Assembly (NCBI RefSeq): GCF_900186975.1
Contig: NZ_LT906441.1
Coordinates: 1,922,001-1,986,000 of the forward strand
DNA from: Cutibacterium granulosum
GTDB taxonomy: Bacteria > Actinomycetota > Actinomycetes > Propionibacteriales > Propionibacteriaceae
Direction: 5' to 3'
DNA: 64,000 bases
Position 1 is the first letter of the stretch, and each line of letters starts with the position of its first letter. This document shows positions 17,863 to 26,938 of the stretch, piece by piece. The notes under the pieces are model-generated. The model searched no databases, was not told the DNA's origin, and worked only from the letters and a program-made list of their open reading frames with translations. A program made the translations under genes and the position numbers.

Positions 17863-19647
17863 TCAGGCTCCGGTGGCGGGCAGTGCGGGAGCAGCCAGTG
17901 ACCCGCCATCTGGCCCCGGGACTGCAGGTATCTCCGCGTCACCGCGACCATCTCGGCCATCCACCGGCCGCACCGTCGAATCGGGAGGATTCACAGACGC
18001 ATTCGGAGCAGGGGTGGTGGTCCCACTGGGGTTCGTGTCCGGGGTGGGCAATGGCGTCAGGGTCGGCGTGACGGTACCGGTCGGGGCCGGGGTGCCGGTC
18101 GGGGACACCGTCGGCGTGGGACTCACCGTCGGGGTCGGCACCACAGTCGGAGTCGGCTCTGGAGTCGGTGCGGGAGCGTCGGCGTACTGGGGCCGGTGCT
18201 CGGGTCGGTTCGGGTTGTCGCCGGCGAAATAGAACTTCTTGTCAGGATCATTCGGATCGTCCGTGTGCCCATCAGGCTCGAAGCCAATGACCACGGCCAT
18301 CCCCTTCACCGGCTTGTCCGTCATCGACGGGAACACGTCAGGATCATTGATCGGTGCACCCGGATAGGGCTCCCCCTCCACAACCTTTTCCGGCCACGGC
18401 GGCAGGATGCCGTCCTTGTCGGGCACCACCGTCAACGCACCCGCCAAGATCCAGTCACCGTCCGAGGTCTCATCCCCGTTGGGAGTGATCCCCAGGAAGT
18501 GGTACCACCCATTGAGGTCCCGTGTCCCGGGGATACCCACACTCGCAGCCCAGTTCGCCGCCTTGAACTTTGCGCCCCACTCGCCACTTGGAGCGTACTT
18601 GAGCGGCTCCAGGCCCTTGTGGCAACGCACCAGCCAGCCGTCCTTGACGTGGGCGTCGGTGTACGTGGTCGTGGCCGGATTCAAATCACCCCGGTCCTTC
18701 GGATCCAACGCCGCCATGTCGATGAGAACCGAGTACCCCTCCTCATCCTTGGCGCACCAGCCCGGATGCCACTGATCCGTCGATGCCGTCGGAATCTGCT
18801 CCGGCTCGGGGGTTGGATCGGTGGTCTCGCTGGGTTCCGGGTCCGGAGTCGGGAGTGGCGTCAGAGTCGGATCCGCAGTCGGCCCAGCCGTCGGCGTGGG
18901 GCTCACCGTCGGCTCCGGAGTCGGTGCGGGGGCCTCGCCGTACTGGGGCCGGTGCTCGGACCGATTCGGGTCGTCACCAGCGAAATATTCATTAACGGTA
19001 TTTTTGTATCCAAGAGGGAAAGCAGTGACGGCCACGGCCATTCCCTTCACCGGCTTCTGGATCATCCCATAATAATTCGAGTTCGGCTTACCGGGATAGT
19101 CATGACCCCTTTTAGCGTTTTCCGGCCATGACGGCAGGGTGCCGTTCTTGTCAGGCACCACCGCCAATGTTCCCGTATCAATTCGCTCGTCATTCGAGGT
19201 CATGCCATACCAAGGGGTAATCCCCAAAAAGCGGTGCTCCCACTCAGTATCCTTACGGTGGGTGTTCACCATCCCGGGAATCCCCACCGCCGCAGCCCAG
19301 TACACCGGATACCGCCAGTTCTCTGGACTGTCACCCTCGACAGTCTTGATCGGTTCCAGGCCCTTGTGGCAACGCACCAGCCAGCCGTCCTTGGCATGGG
19401 CGTCGGTGAGCTTCGATGCGGTCGGGGCGAGATCACCGCGATCCTTCGGATTCAGCGCTGCGAAATCGATGAGAACCGAGTACCCCTCCTCACCCTTGGC
19501 ACACCACCCCGGATGCCACTGATCCGCCGACGCCGTCGGAATCTGCTTCACATCATCGTCATCGGCCCATGCAGGCACGACGAGACCGCCAGCCGCCATC
19601 ACGGCAGCCAGACCCCCCGTCACCCACCTCATCATCGTCTTGCCCAT
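17863..19647 (-). CDS. Secreted two-repeat surface protein with Pro/Thr linkers and terminal LPATGA
   Basis: A protein of 594 residues. The signal peptide (MGKTMMRWVTGGLAAVMAAG..., cleavage after AWA) is followed by two homologous domains of about 190 residues. Each starts D-Q-W-H-P-G-W-C-A-K and carries GYSVLID, DGWLVRCHKGLEP and a W-A-A-(A/S)-V-G-I-P-G block. The domains are separated and followed by Pro/Thr/Glu linkers. The last six residues are LPATGA, a sortase-type motif, but no membrane helix or basic tail follows; the gene stops at once. The start is the ATG at 19647 with AAAGGTG upstream. It is related to the genes on both sides and is probably a ligand-binding surface or released protein of the cobalamin island. 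Confidence 0.82.
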   Translation of the reverse strand: MGKTMMRWVTGGLAAVMAAGGLVVPAWADDDDVKQIPTASADQWHPGWCAKGEEGYSVLIDFAALNPKDRGDLAPTASKLTDAHAKDGWLVRCHKGLEPIKTVEGDSPENWRYPVYWAAAVGIPGMVNTHRKDTEWEHRFLGITPWYGMTSNDERIDTGTLAVVPDKNGTLPSWPENAKRGHDYPGKPNSNYYGMIQKPVKGMAVAVTAFPLGYKNTVNEYFAGDDPNRSEHRPQYGEAPAPTPEPTVSPTPTAGPTADPTLTPLPTPDPEPSETTDPTPEPEQIPTASTDQWHPGWCAKDEEGYSVLIDMAALDPKDRGDLNPATTTYTDAHVKDGWLVRCHKGLEPLKYAPSGEWGAKFKAANWAASVGIPGTRDLNGWYHFLGITPNGDETSDGDWILAGALTVVPDKDGILPPWPEKVVEGEPYPGAPINDPDVFPSMTDKPVKGMAVVIGFEPDGHTDDPNDPDKKFYFAGDNPNRPEHRPQYADAPAPTPEPTPTVVPTPTVSPTPTVSPTGTPAPTGTVTPTLTPLPTPDTNPSGTTTPAPNASVNPPDSTVRPVDGRDGRGDAEIPAVPGPDGGSLAAPALPATGA

Positions 19648-19732
19648 TGATTCACCTTTCTCATCCACACATGCCCTTCACGTGTGGCAGTCTTCATCGA
19701 ACAACAAACATGCGTCCCGCCGTGCGGACGCC

Positions 19733-21271
19733 TCACTCGAACAGGTCGGTACCCACCTCGTCGTCCTCACGGTCACGACGCCTACCCCGCGTCATCCACC
19801 ACGCCACGACACCGGCAGCCACCAGCACACCTGCACCGGCACCCCATGCCCAGCCAGGTACCCGACGACGAGCACCATCCGAGGCCGAGGGACCCTGCTG
19901 CTCAGAACCCCACACCCGACCATCACCAGGAGACGGCGACACCACCACCCCAGCCGAGACAGACGGAGACGATGTGGCGGATGGAGACACCGAGGGCGAC
20001 GGGGACGCGGACGGTGTGCCAGACGGCGAGGCAGACGCGGACGGAGGAGCCGATGGGGAAGGCGTGCGCGCAGCCTTGCGCACCTGCGAGCTCACCCGAT
20101 CACCCGCATGAACATCCTTGTGAGCGTTCCGATGGAAGGCTCCATGGTGAGGAGTGCCATCGCGACCAGGGGCCCCGCCCACACCTGCACGGTGCTGGCC
20201 AGGATGCGGCCTGACAGGAGGAGTCGGCCTACGAGTATGCCGCGGCCTGTGCGGATGCGGCCCGTTCCCCGACCCCGGATCCCGCGTGGGACCACCCGTG
20301 GGAACAGAAGGCCGCGGTCGAGGATTCTTCGGCACACACCCATTCACAGTCCCATCCGAGAACTGCGGCGTCAACGTCCACCCCGGACACGGCTGACCCG
20401 TCTTAGGATTCTGGTAAACTTGGGGATGCAGCGCCGCATCCCCCAAACATATATAAGGAGCCTGCTCATTCATCATCTTAGCGCCATGCTCGCAACCCTC
20501 CTCAACCCCGAAATCCCCGAAAGCCACATACATGATCGACCCAGCCGGCGGCGGATCCACGATCCCACCACCACCATCGACAGGAAGTAGCCGGTTGTCT
20601 CTGCTCGAAGGCCACGGCCCACGCTTCAGAATTCCCGACTTCGGCCATTCACCTGACCAGCCACCCTTAGCATCCGGGCGAATCCACACCCCACCATTCC
20701 ACTGATGAATAAGACCGTCCTCCCGACCCCCTGCAAATGCCCTCAAACCAAGAACCTGAAACGGGTGCCCATCAGTACGTGGCCAATAAGTACCCGGCGG
20801 ATAGTGATAACCATCACTAAACGAGCTGATGGGTAAACCCACTAATCCTATAACCGCATCCCAATCTTCATTATTGTAAATCACCGGCTTATTGTAGTCT
20901 TTAGATTTGGTGTTTTTGTATTTCAGTGGTCCTTCGTAGCAGCGAACAATCCAACCATCAGCAGCAGTGGGACCAAACTCACGGGTATGCGCGGCGGTGA
21001 GCACCCCACGCCTTTCTGGAGGCTCATGGGAATAATCAATAACGACCGTGTACCCTTGCTCACCACGTCGGCACCATCCGTCCCGCCACGTCCCCTCCGG
21101 AAGCTCGCTGCCCCCACTAGAACTCACGGAACGTTGATGCTTCTCAGGCCACGTTCCCTGCCCGGCGGAGGCATGGTTCTCATCCATATCCGCCACCGCC
21201 ACCTCAGGACCCATAACCCCACACACCACACTGGCCACCAACATCAACGCACACCAGCGCCGCCGATTCAT
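19733..21271 (-). CDS. Membrane-anchored surface protein with one Cys/Trp-rich domain
   Basis: A protein of 512 residues. A signal peptide (MNRRRWCALMLVASVVCGVM..., cleavage near VAVA) precedes a domain (about 50-330) that shares W-R-D-G-W-C-R-R-G-E-Q-G-Y-T-V-V-I-D and DGWIVRCYEG with the neighbouring proteins. A His/Pro/Arg-rich stretch and a Ser/Pro repeat spacer follow (SPSVSPSATSSPSVSAG). One C-terminal membrane helix (WAWGAGAGVLVAAGVVAWW) and a charged cytoplasmic tail (TRGRRRDREDDEVG) end the protein. GGAGG lies 4 bases before the ATG at 21271. The spacer suggests display through the cell wall. It follows the hairpin at 21330-21366. Confidence 0.78.
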   Translation of the reverse strand: MNRRRWCALMLVASVVCGVMGPEVAVADMDENHASAGQGTWPEKHQRSVSSSGGSELPEGTWRDGWCRRGEQGYTVVIDYSHEPPERRGVLTAAHTREFGPTAADGWIVRCYEGPLKYKNTKSKDYNKPVIYNNEDWDAVIGLVGLPISSFSDGYHYPPGTYWPRTDGHPFQVLGLRAFAGGREDGLIHQWNGGVWIRPDAKGGWSGEWPKSGILKRGPWPSSRDNRLLPVDGGGGIVDPPPAGSIMYVAFGDFGVEEGCEHGAKMMNEQAPYICLGDAALHPQVYQNPKTGQPCPGWTLTPQFSDGTVNGCVPKNPRPRPSVPTGGPTRDPGSGNGPHPHRPRHTRRPTPPVRPHPGQHRAGVGGAPGRDGTPHHGAFHRNAHKDVHAGDRVSSQVRKAARTPSPSAPPSASASPSGTPSASPSPSVSPSATSSPSVSAGVVVSPSPGDGRVWGSEQQGPSASDGARRRVPGWAWGAGAGVLVAAGVVAWWMTRGRRRDREDDEVGTDLFE

Positions 21272-21329
21272 CAATCCTCCAGTGCCAACAACTCAAATCC
21301 ACCAGCCCCGTGACCGAAGAAGAATGAAC

Positions 21330-21366
21330 CGTGTGGGGAGGGTAGTGGGACTACCCTCCCCACACG
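21330..21366 (-). terminator. Seventeen-base hairpin after the toroid gene
   Basis: Arms 21330-21346 and 21350-21366 (CGTGTGGGGAGGGTAGT and its complement) pair perfectly over 17 bases around a 3-base loop. It lies 33 bases past the stop of the toroid gene (21400) and before the next start (21271). It lacks a long T run but is very stable, and should separate the riboswitch-controlled toroid gene from the genes below it. Confidence 0.75.
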
Positions 21367-21399
21367 CATCCGGTCACAGATGACCTGGACCATCACCGA

Positions 21400-22320
21400 T
21401 CAGTGGACCTGCATCGTCTTGGCCTGATTGGCACCCACATTGTCATAGGACTGCAGACCACGCAGCGCGGGAACCGCCTGCGTCGTCGCCATCAACGGGG
21501 AGTACCCGGGGAATGATCCGTCAGCCTGCTGCTGCTTCACGAGCCACGTCTGGCCGGCCACCGCCTGCGCCTTGTGATCCGCATCGCCAGCACGGTACAG
21601 TCCTGGTGCCACCCACGCGGTGGTGTTCACATTCGGGCCCTTGCCCTTGGAACCCCATGCACCATCCTGCTTGTCGGCGTCAAGACGCTTGACAAGACTC
21701 GTGACAGCCTTCTGCTTGTCCGGGGCCTGCACATGCGACAAGGCCGTGAGCGTGAGACCATCGGTGTCCGGATCATCCCACTGGGGAGCCGTGGTCGCAT
21801 ACTCGGTCACCTTGTCGAGCAGGGCCTTGGGGATCGGTTTGCCCAACCGCTCCAGAGCGATCATGTCCAACGCCTGATTCGTCGGGTACTCCTTGAACTG
21901 GGACGCCTTGGTCACCGGTTTGGCGTAGTCGAACCCGTTATAGGTGGTCGACTCACCAAGAGCCAGCAGGGTGATCGTCACCTTCGCACACCCACCCACA
22001 TTCGAGTCAGTGCAGTAACTCGGCCCCTGGGTCTTGATGGTGTCCTTGACATTGGCGACGGTAGGCGAATCCTTCCTGCCAGCTGCCACCAACGCCAGAG
22101 CCCCATCCAACTGCGGCCCCAACTTGTCCTTGGTCAGATCGGCACTGTGGCCATCGATGTAGTCGGCCGCCCTGCCGGCCTGGGTGGCATAGTCGGCGGG
22201 CCCAGACGTCTGAGCTGCCTGGGCAGGGGCCGCCGTCACCCCCACTGCACCTATCATCAGTGCGGCAGCCACCACCGGGCCCACCACACGCTTGCACGTC
22301 GTCGTTGCTTCTACTGCCAT
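21400..22320 (-). CDS. Secreted alpha-toroid (transcobalamin-like) protein under a cobalamin riboswitch
   Basis: A protein of 306 residues with a signal peptide (cleavage after AQA, about residue 35). Its whole mature part corresponds to the toroid domain of the fusion at 5044-7275. Shared blocks include [20 protein letters not shown], [36 protein letters not shown] and QTWL. Repeated short helices with QQQxDGSF turns match the prenyltransferase/squalene-cyclase toroid fold, also used by transcobalamin and intrinsic factor. The pair of Cys near 93-102 may form a disulphide. It has no esterase or anchor. AAGGAG lies 5 bases before the ATG at 22320. A corrinoid-binding role is inferred from fold plus riboswitch. 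Confidence 0.87.
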   Translation of the reverse strand: MAVEATTTCKRVVGPVVAAALMIGAVGVTAAPAQAAQTSGPADYATQAGRAADYIDGHSADLTKDKLGPQLDGALALVAAGRKDSPTVANVKDTIKTQGPSYCTDSNVGGCAKVTITLLALGESTTYNGFDYAKPVTKASQFKEYPTNQALDMIALERLGKPIPKALLDKVTEYATTAPQWDDPDTDGLTLTALSHVQAPDKQKAVTSLVKRLDADKQDGAWGSKGKGPNVNTTAWVAPGLYRAGDADHKAQAVAGQTWLVKQQQADGSFPGYSPLMATTQAVPALRGLQSYDNVGANQAKTMQVH

Positions 22321-22423
22321 GGCCACTCCTTGATCGTGGAGCGTTCCGAGGGGAGCCACGGGGCAGCACAGGCGTGACATGCGTCGGTGTCGATCCGTAA
22401 CCCTCGACGGAACAGGAAACCAA

Positions 22424-22545
22424 TCCCCGCGGTGATCTGGTACTCCGACTTCCACACAAGATGTGGTCACGGTTGCGGGACAGCGCCGGATTCCCACCGA
22501 CTTCCCCACATCACCTGGGTATCAACCCACCCATTGGGCTGACAG
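22424..22545 (-). promoter_or_regulatory. Cobalamin riboswitch upstream of the toroid gene
   Basis: On the minus strand, 22507-22467 holds the B12-box core GGGAAGTCGGTG, then GAATCCGGCGCTG and TCCCGCAACCGTGA, with AGTCGGAGTACC at about 22449-22438. It is nearly identical to the element at 7380-7500, including the flank (CTGTCAGCC) and about 70 bases of the expression region down to the start codon. Confidence 0.9.
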
Positions 22546-22550
22546 AGAAA

Positions 22551-22592
22551 AAGATACACCCGTCCCGACAGATGCCATACCCACCCCCCCCC
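22551..22592 (-). promoter_or_regulatory. Probable promoter with a nine-G tract for the toroid transcript
   Basis: A -10-like TATCTT (22556-22551) sits at the same distance from CTGTCAGCC as TATCAT does before the other riboswitch. A run of nine C (22584-22592; G on the minus strand) lies about 28 bases above it, just upstream of where a -35 element would be. Tract-length change here could alter promoter strength. Confidence 0.45.
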
Positions 22593-22666
22593 AAACGCTC
22601 ACAAAACGCTCATCGACACAGGCATCCACCACGGGAGTCGGGCTTGTGAGCATCCGCCTCGCGAGA

Positions 22667-24079
22667 TCAGTGGGAGGGCTCGTCCCCCGATGAGGTCCTC
22701 TCCTCCGGCGGCTGCCATGCCAGGCCCAGGGGGTGCGCCGGGTGCAGAGCCGCGTCGTCCTCGGGAATCGACCGCACCCTGCCGATCGGGCTGCCGCGGT
22801 GCTCGAACCGGCACGTGACGACGCCGTGGCCCGATCCCCACACCCAGCCGCGGCCGTACTCGTCGTGAACCACGTCGGCGCCCGGCGGCCACCGTCTGCC
22901 GTCGAAGGATCGCCGCCGCCCGAACGGCCCTGGCTGGATCAGTGGGACGCCCTCGCTGACCACGGGGTCGTCACGCAGCTGGCCCTCACCGTCCAGGTCG
23001 AACAGCTCCTCCTGGGCCGAGGTGGTGAAGTTCGACACCCCGACGCCCAGCAGTCGCACTCCCTCGCGCAGGTCGAGGGAGTCGAGCATGCGCACCGCCA
23101 GGCGGGCGATCCGCTCCGGTGAGTCGGTGGACCCGCTCAACGTCACCGACCGCGACCACACCGTGAAGTCGGCCATCTTCGCCTTGAGCGTCACGGTGCG
23201 GGCGAAATGGCCGGATCGCTTCAACCGACCACACACCAGCCCGGCGTGCCGCTCGACGATTTCCCGGCATTCCCGGCGATCGGTGAGGTCGTGTTCGAAG
23301 GTGTCCTCCACCGAGATGGACTTGGCGATCCGGCTGACGCTCACCGGGCGATCGTCCTGAGCCCGTGCCAGGGCGAACAGGCTCGCCCCGGCGGCCTGCC
23401 CCAACTCGTGCACCAGCTCCGCCTGACGGGCGGCCCGGACGTCACCGATGGTGCGAAACCCGAGTGTCTCCAAACGTTCTGCGGTCACCGGTCCGACGCC
23501 GGGAATGGCCCGTGCCGGTAAGGGTGCGATGGTCTCGGCCTCGGTTCCGGGAGCGACCAAGGCGACCTGATCGGCATGCCCCCGCGACGGTTTGGCCATC
23601 TCGGAGGCCACCTTGGCCATGAACTTGCTCGATCCGATCCCCACCGAGCAGCTCAGCCCCTCGGTGCGCTCGGCCACCCTGGCCCGCAGCTCGGTAGCCA
23701 TCTGGCGCAGGGCGTCGAGGTCGTCAACGGGCACTGCCCCCGCTTCCAGATCGACGAAGGCCTCGTCCAGGCTGAGAGGCTCGACCAACGGGGAGAGCTC
23801 CCGCAAGGTTGCCATGACGACCCTGCTCGACTCCCGGTAGGCCTCGAAGCGCCCGGACAGGAACGCGGCATGCGGTGCCAGCCGGCGGGCCTGTGCCCCG
23901 GCCATCGCGGAGTGGACTCCGAACACCCGGGCCTCGTAGGAGGCCGTCGCCACCACTCCCCGGCCGCCGACCCCGCCGACGATGACCGGTTTGCCGCGCA
24001 GGGAGGGCTTGTCGCGTTGCTCCACCGAGGCGAAGAAGGCGTCCATGTCCAGATGGAGGATCGACGCCGTCGGCCTCAC
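22667..24079 (-). CDS. dinB: DNA polymerase IV (Y-family translesion polymerase)
   Basis: A protein of 470 residues. It carries the Y-family signatures: [13 protein letters not shown] at the N-terminus with the first catalytic acidic residues, YEARVFGV, and [10 protein letters not shown] with the second acidic pair. Helix-hairpin-helix ([16 protein letters not shown]) and little-finger regions follow. A C-terminal extension of about 100 residues after the usual end is common in actinobacterial DinB. The GTG start at 24079 overlaps the folA stop (GTGA). It is the last gene of the murI-rph-rdgB-thyA-folA cluster. Confidence 0.93.
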   Translation of the reverse strand: MRPTASILHLDMDAFFASVEQRDKPSLRGKPVIVGGVGGRGVVATASYEARVFGVHSAMAGAQARRLAPHAAFLSGRFEAYRESSRVVMATLRELSPLVEPLSLDEAFVDLEAGAVPVDDLDALRQMATELRARVAERTEGLSCSVGIGSSKFMAKVASEMAKPSRGHADQVALVAPGTEAETIAPLPARAIPGVGPVTAERLETLGFRTIGDVRAARQAELVHELGQAAGASLFALARAQDDRPVSVSRIAKSISVEDTFEHDLTDRRECREIVERHAGLVCGRLKRSGHFARTVTLKAKMADFTVWSRSVTLSGSTDSPERIARLAVRMLDSLDLREGVRLLGVGVSNFTTSAQEELFDLDGEGQLRDDPVVSEGVPLIQPGPFGRRRSFDGRRWPPGADVVHDEYGRGWVWGSGHGVVTCRFEHRGSPIGRVRSIPEDDAALHPAHPLGLAWQPPEERTSSGDEPSH

Positions 24080-24549
24080 GACGTCACGCGGCGGTAACCG
24101 ACGAAGTCGAATCCGTCACGGGGTTCACGCCGGGTCTCGGCCCACACCGCGGGATCGATGGTCGGGAACCGCGCCGACCCCTCAGGACTGCGATGCACCT
24201 CGGTGATGTCGAGCTCGTCGCACAGGTCGAGGGCATCGGCGTAGATCTGGCCGCCACCGGCGATGTAGCAGATCGTCTCACCGGCGTCCCGGGCCATCTC
24301 GACGGCCTCACGCGGGCTGGCGGCGGCGTCCACTCCGTCGGCCGACCACTGCCGGTCGTGGGTGCAGATGATGTGGCGACGCCCCGGCAACCTCCCGACC
24401 TGCTCGAAGGTGCGCCTGCCGAACACCAGGGTGTGTCCCATCGTCACTTTCTTGAAACGGCGGAAGTCCGCGCTGATGTGCCACAGCATGTCCTGTCCGG
24501 AGCCGATGACGCCGTTGTCGGCGACGGCAGCGATGGCGACGACCTTCAT
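24076..24549 (-). CDS. folA: Dihydrofolate reductase
   Basis: A protein of 157 residues, normal for the family. It reduces dihydrofolate to tetrahydrofolate with NADPH. The motifs [17 protein letters not shown] (active site, with Asp in the usual helix position), [10 protein letters not shown] and the nucleotide-binding [13 protein letters not shown] are visible. AGGAGG lies 5 bases before the ATG at 24549. It follows thyA by 21 bases, the common thyA-folA pairing in which the reductase regenerates the folate oxidised by thymidylate synthase. Confidence 0.95.
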   Translation of the reverse strand: MKVVAIAAVADNGVIGSGQDMLWHISADFRRFKKVTMGHTLVFGRRTFEQVGRLPGRRHIICTHDRQWSADGVDAAASPREAVEMARDAGETICYIAGGGQIYADALDLCDELDITEVHRSPEGSARFPTIDPAVWAETRREPRDGFDFVGYRRVTS

Positions 24550-24570
24550 GGAATCCTCCTGACGAGCCGG

Positions 24571-25383
24571 TCAGACGGCGATCGGTGCGGGAATGGCCGG
24601 GTAGGGGTCGTACCCCGTGAGCTTGATGTCGGAGAGCTCGAACCCGTCGATCTCACGCACCTGCGGGTTGACGGTGAGCTGCGGTGAACTGCGGGGCTGG
24701 TGCTGCAACTGCTCGTGAACCTGGTCGAGGTGGTTGAGGTAGAGGTGGGCGTCACCCAGGGTGTGGACGAACCGCAGCGGCTTGAGACCGGTCACCGAGG
24801 CGACCAGGTGGGTGAGCAGGGCATAGGAGGCGATGTTGAAGGGCACCCCCAGGAAGGTGTCGCCGGAGCGCTGGTAGAGCTGACAGCTCAGCCAGGTGGG
24901 CTCCCCCCGCTCGTCTGGGGTGACGTAGAACTGGAACAGGGTGTGACACGGTGGCAGGGCCATCTGGTCGACCTCGGCCACGTTCCACGCCGAGACGATG
25001 TGCCGACGCGACCACGGGCTGGTGCGGATCTGCTCGATGACCCGGGCGATCTGGTCGATCGCCTCGCCATCGGTGTCGGGCCAGGAACGCCACTGGTGGC
25101 CGTAGACCGGGCCGAGGTCGCCGTCCTCGTCGGCCCACTCGTCCCAGATGTGGATGTTGTTCTCGTGCAGCCAGCCGATGTTGGTGTCCCCGCGCAGGAA
25201 CCACAACAGTTCCCCGAAGACGCTGCGGGTGTAGATCTTCTTCGTCGTCACCAGCGGGAAACCCTCGCGCAGGTCGAAGGTCATCTGGTGGCCGAAGACG
25301 CTGAGGGTGCCGGTGCCGGTGCGGTCGGGGCGACGCACTCCCTCGGTGAGGATGCGCTGCAGGAGGTCGAGGTACACCTGCAT
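24571..25383 (-). CDS. thyA: Thymidylate synthase
   Basis: A protein of 270 residues. It converts dUMP to dTMP using methylene-tetrahydrofolate. [11 protein letters not shown] near the N-terminus, [10 protein letters not shown], the catalytic Cys in [32 protein letters not shown] and [12 protein letters not shown] are all standard. I chose the ATG at 25383 because the family begins here; the longer frame runs into rdgB. One base separates it from the rdgB stop. Confidence 0.96.
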   Translation of the reverse strand: MQVYLDLLQRILTEGVRRPDRTGTGTLSVFGHQMTFDLREGFPLVTTKKIYTRSVFGELLWFLRGDTNIGWLHENNIHIWDEWADEDGDLGPVYGHQWRSWPDTDGEAIDQIARVIEQIRTSPWSRRHIVSAWNVAEVDQMALPPCHTLFQFYVTPDERGEPTWLSCQLYQRSGDTFLGVPFNIASYALLTHLVASVTGLKPLRFVHTLGDAHLYLNHLDQVHEQLQHQPRSSPQLTVNPQVREIDGFELSDIKLTGYDPYPAIPAPIAV

Positions 25384-25384
25384 C

Positions 25385-25999
25385 TCAGTGGCCTTCCAGG
25401 TGGGCGACGACGGCCGGGACGATGGCTCGCACCGCCTGGCCACGATGGCTGATGGCGTCCTTGTCCTCGGCGGTCATCTCGGCACTGGTGAGGTTGCCGG
25501 GCTGCGCGTCGGGAACGAACATCGGGTCGTAGCCGAACCCATTGGCTCCTCTGGCCTCGGAGATGATCCGCCCCTCCATGGTGGCGACCTTGGTGATCTC
25601 GATGCCGTCGGGGTCGACGAAGGCCATCGCACACACGAAACGGCCACGACGGCGCTCGGGGGCAAGGTCGAAGGTCTGCTCGAGCAGCAGTCGAAGGTTG
25701 CGCTCGTCGGTGGCCTGCGGCCCCGACCAGCGTGCCGAACGGATGCCCGGCATCCGGTTGAGGGCGTCGACCTCGAGGCCGGAGTCGTCGGCCAGGGCCG
25801 GCAGGCCGGTGTCACGGGCGGCGGCGCGCGCCTTGATGAGGGCGTTCTCGACGAAGGTGGTGCCGGTCTCGGCGGGAGCCGGAGCGTCGCTCACCTCCGA
25901 CAGACCGACGACCTCGACCGGGGTGCCGGTCGACTCGAAGGTGCGACGCAGCTCGACCAGCTTCCTGGGGTTGTTGGAGGCCAACACGATGCGGCTCAC
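25385..25999 (-). CDS. rdgB: XTP/dITP diphosphatase (Ham1/RdgB family)
   Basis: A protein of 204 residues. It removes non-canonical purine nucleoside triphosphates. [14 protein letters not shown] at the N-terminus, [28 protein letters not shown] and [13 protein letters not shown] are the family motifs. The GTG start at 25999 overlaps the rph stop (GTGA), consistent with the widespread rph-rdgB pairing. Confidence 0.94.
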   Translation of the reverse strand: MSRIVLASNNPRKLVELRRTFESTGTPVEVVGLSEVSDAPAPAETGTTFVENALIKARAAARDTGLPALADDSGLEVDALNRMPGIRSARWSGPQATDERNLRLLLEQTFDLAPERRRGRFVCAMAFVDPDGIEITKVATMEGRIISEARGANGFGYDPMFVPDAQPGNLTSAEMTAEDKDAISHRGQAVRAIVPAVVAHLEGH

Positions 26000-26763
26000 A
26001 GACTCACCCCCAGGGCCTCGGACTGGACCTGTTTGAGGGTGGCACAACCACCAGCGGCGAGGTCGAGCAGTTGGTTGAGCAGATCACGGTTGAACGGAGC
26101 TCCCTCGGCGGTGCCCTGGATCTCGACGAAGTCGCCGGTACCGCTCATGACGACATTCATGTCGGTGTCGGCTCGGGAGTCCTCCTCGTAGGCAAGGTCG
26201 AGCATCGGGGTGCCACCGACGACTCCCACCGAGATGGCCTGCACCGATCCGGTGATGGGTTCCCCGGCCAGACTGCCGCGTTCCCGCAGCCAGTTCACGG
26301 CATCGACCAGGGCGACGTAGGCGCCGGTGATCGAGGCGGTGCGAGTGCCGCCATCGGCCTGCAACACGTCGCAGTCGAGGATGATGGTGTTCTCACCCAG
26401 CGCCTTGTCGTCGACGACGGCGCGCAGGGACCGTCCGACCAGCCGGGAGATCTCGTGGGTGCGCCCGCCGACCTTGCCCTTGCGGGACTCCCGAGCGGAG
26501 CGCTCGTTGGTGGCGCGCGGCAGCATCTCGTACTCCGCCGTCACCCAGCCCAGACCCGATCCCTTGCGCCAGCGCGGCACACCCTCGGTGACCGACGCAT
26601 TGCACAGCACGGTGGTGCGACCGAAACTCACCAGCACCGATCCCTCGGCCTGACAGAGCCAGTTGCGCTTGATGGTGACCTCACGCAACTGGTCAAGTGA
26701 CCGTCCATCGACTCGGGGAGCGGCGTCTGCATTCTGGGGGTTGTGGTTCTGCAGCTCATTCAC
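25996..26763 (-). CDS. rph: Ribonuclease PH
   Basis: A protein of 255 residues. It is a phosphorolytic 3'-5' exoribonuclease that trims tRNA precursors. [54 protein letters not shown] (phosphate and RNA binding) and [20 protein letters not shown] are diagnostic. The start is a GTG at 26763 with AAGGTGG 6 bases upstream; longer frames lack family similarity. It is 175 bases downstream of murI. Confidence 0.95.
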   Translation of the reverse strand: MNELQNHNPQNADAAPRVDGRSLDQLREVTIKRNWLCQAEGSVLVSFGRTTVLCNASVTEGVPRWRKGSGLGWVTAEYEMLPRATNERSARESRKGKVGGRTHEISRLVGRSLRAVVDDKALGENTIILDCDVLQADGGTRTASITGAYVALVDAVNWLRERGSLAGEPITGSVQAISVGVVGGTPMLDLAYEEDSRADTDMNVVMSGTGDFVEIQGTAEGAPFNRDLLNQLLDLAAGGCATLKQVQSEALGVSL

Positions 26764-26938
26764 GCACACCACCTTAACCGACCAGGTGAGACAGTTTTTC
26801 GTGGGCGATGGACGCCGAGGCGTCTGACGTCCCATCCGGATCACTGCGACGTCATGGCCCGGCACCCTCACGATCCAGCGCACCACGAGGCGTGGAACGC
26901 GAGGCACGCAGACTGCAGCAGTGGAGAAGGACGAGCGC

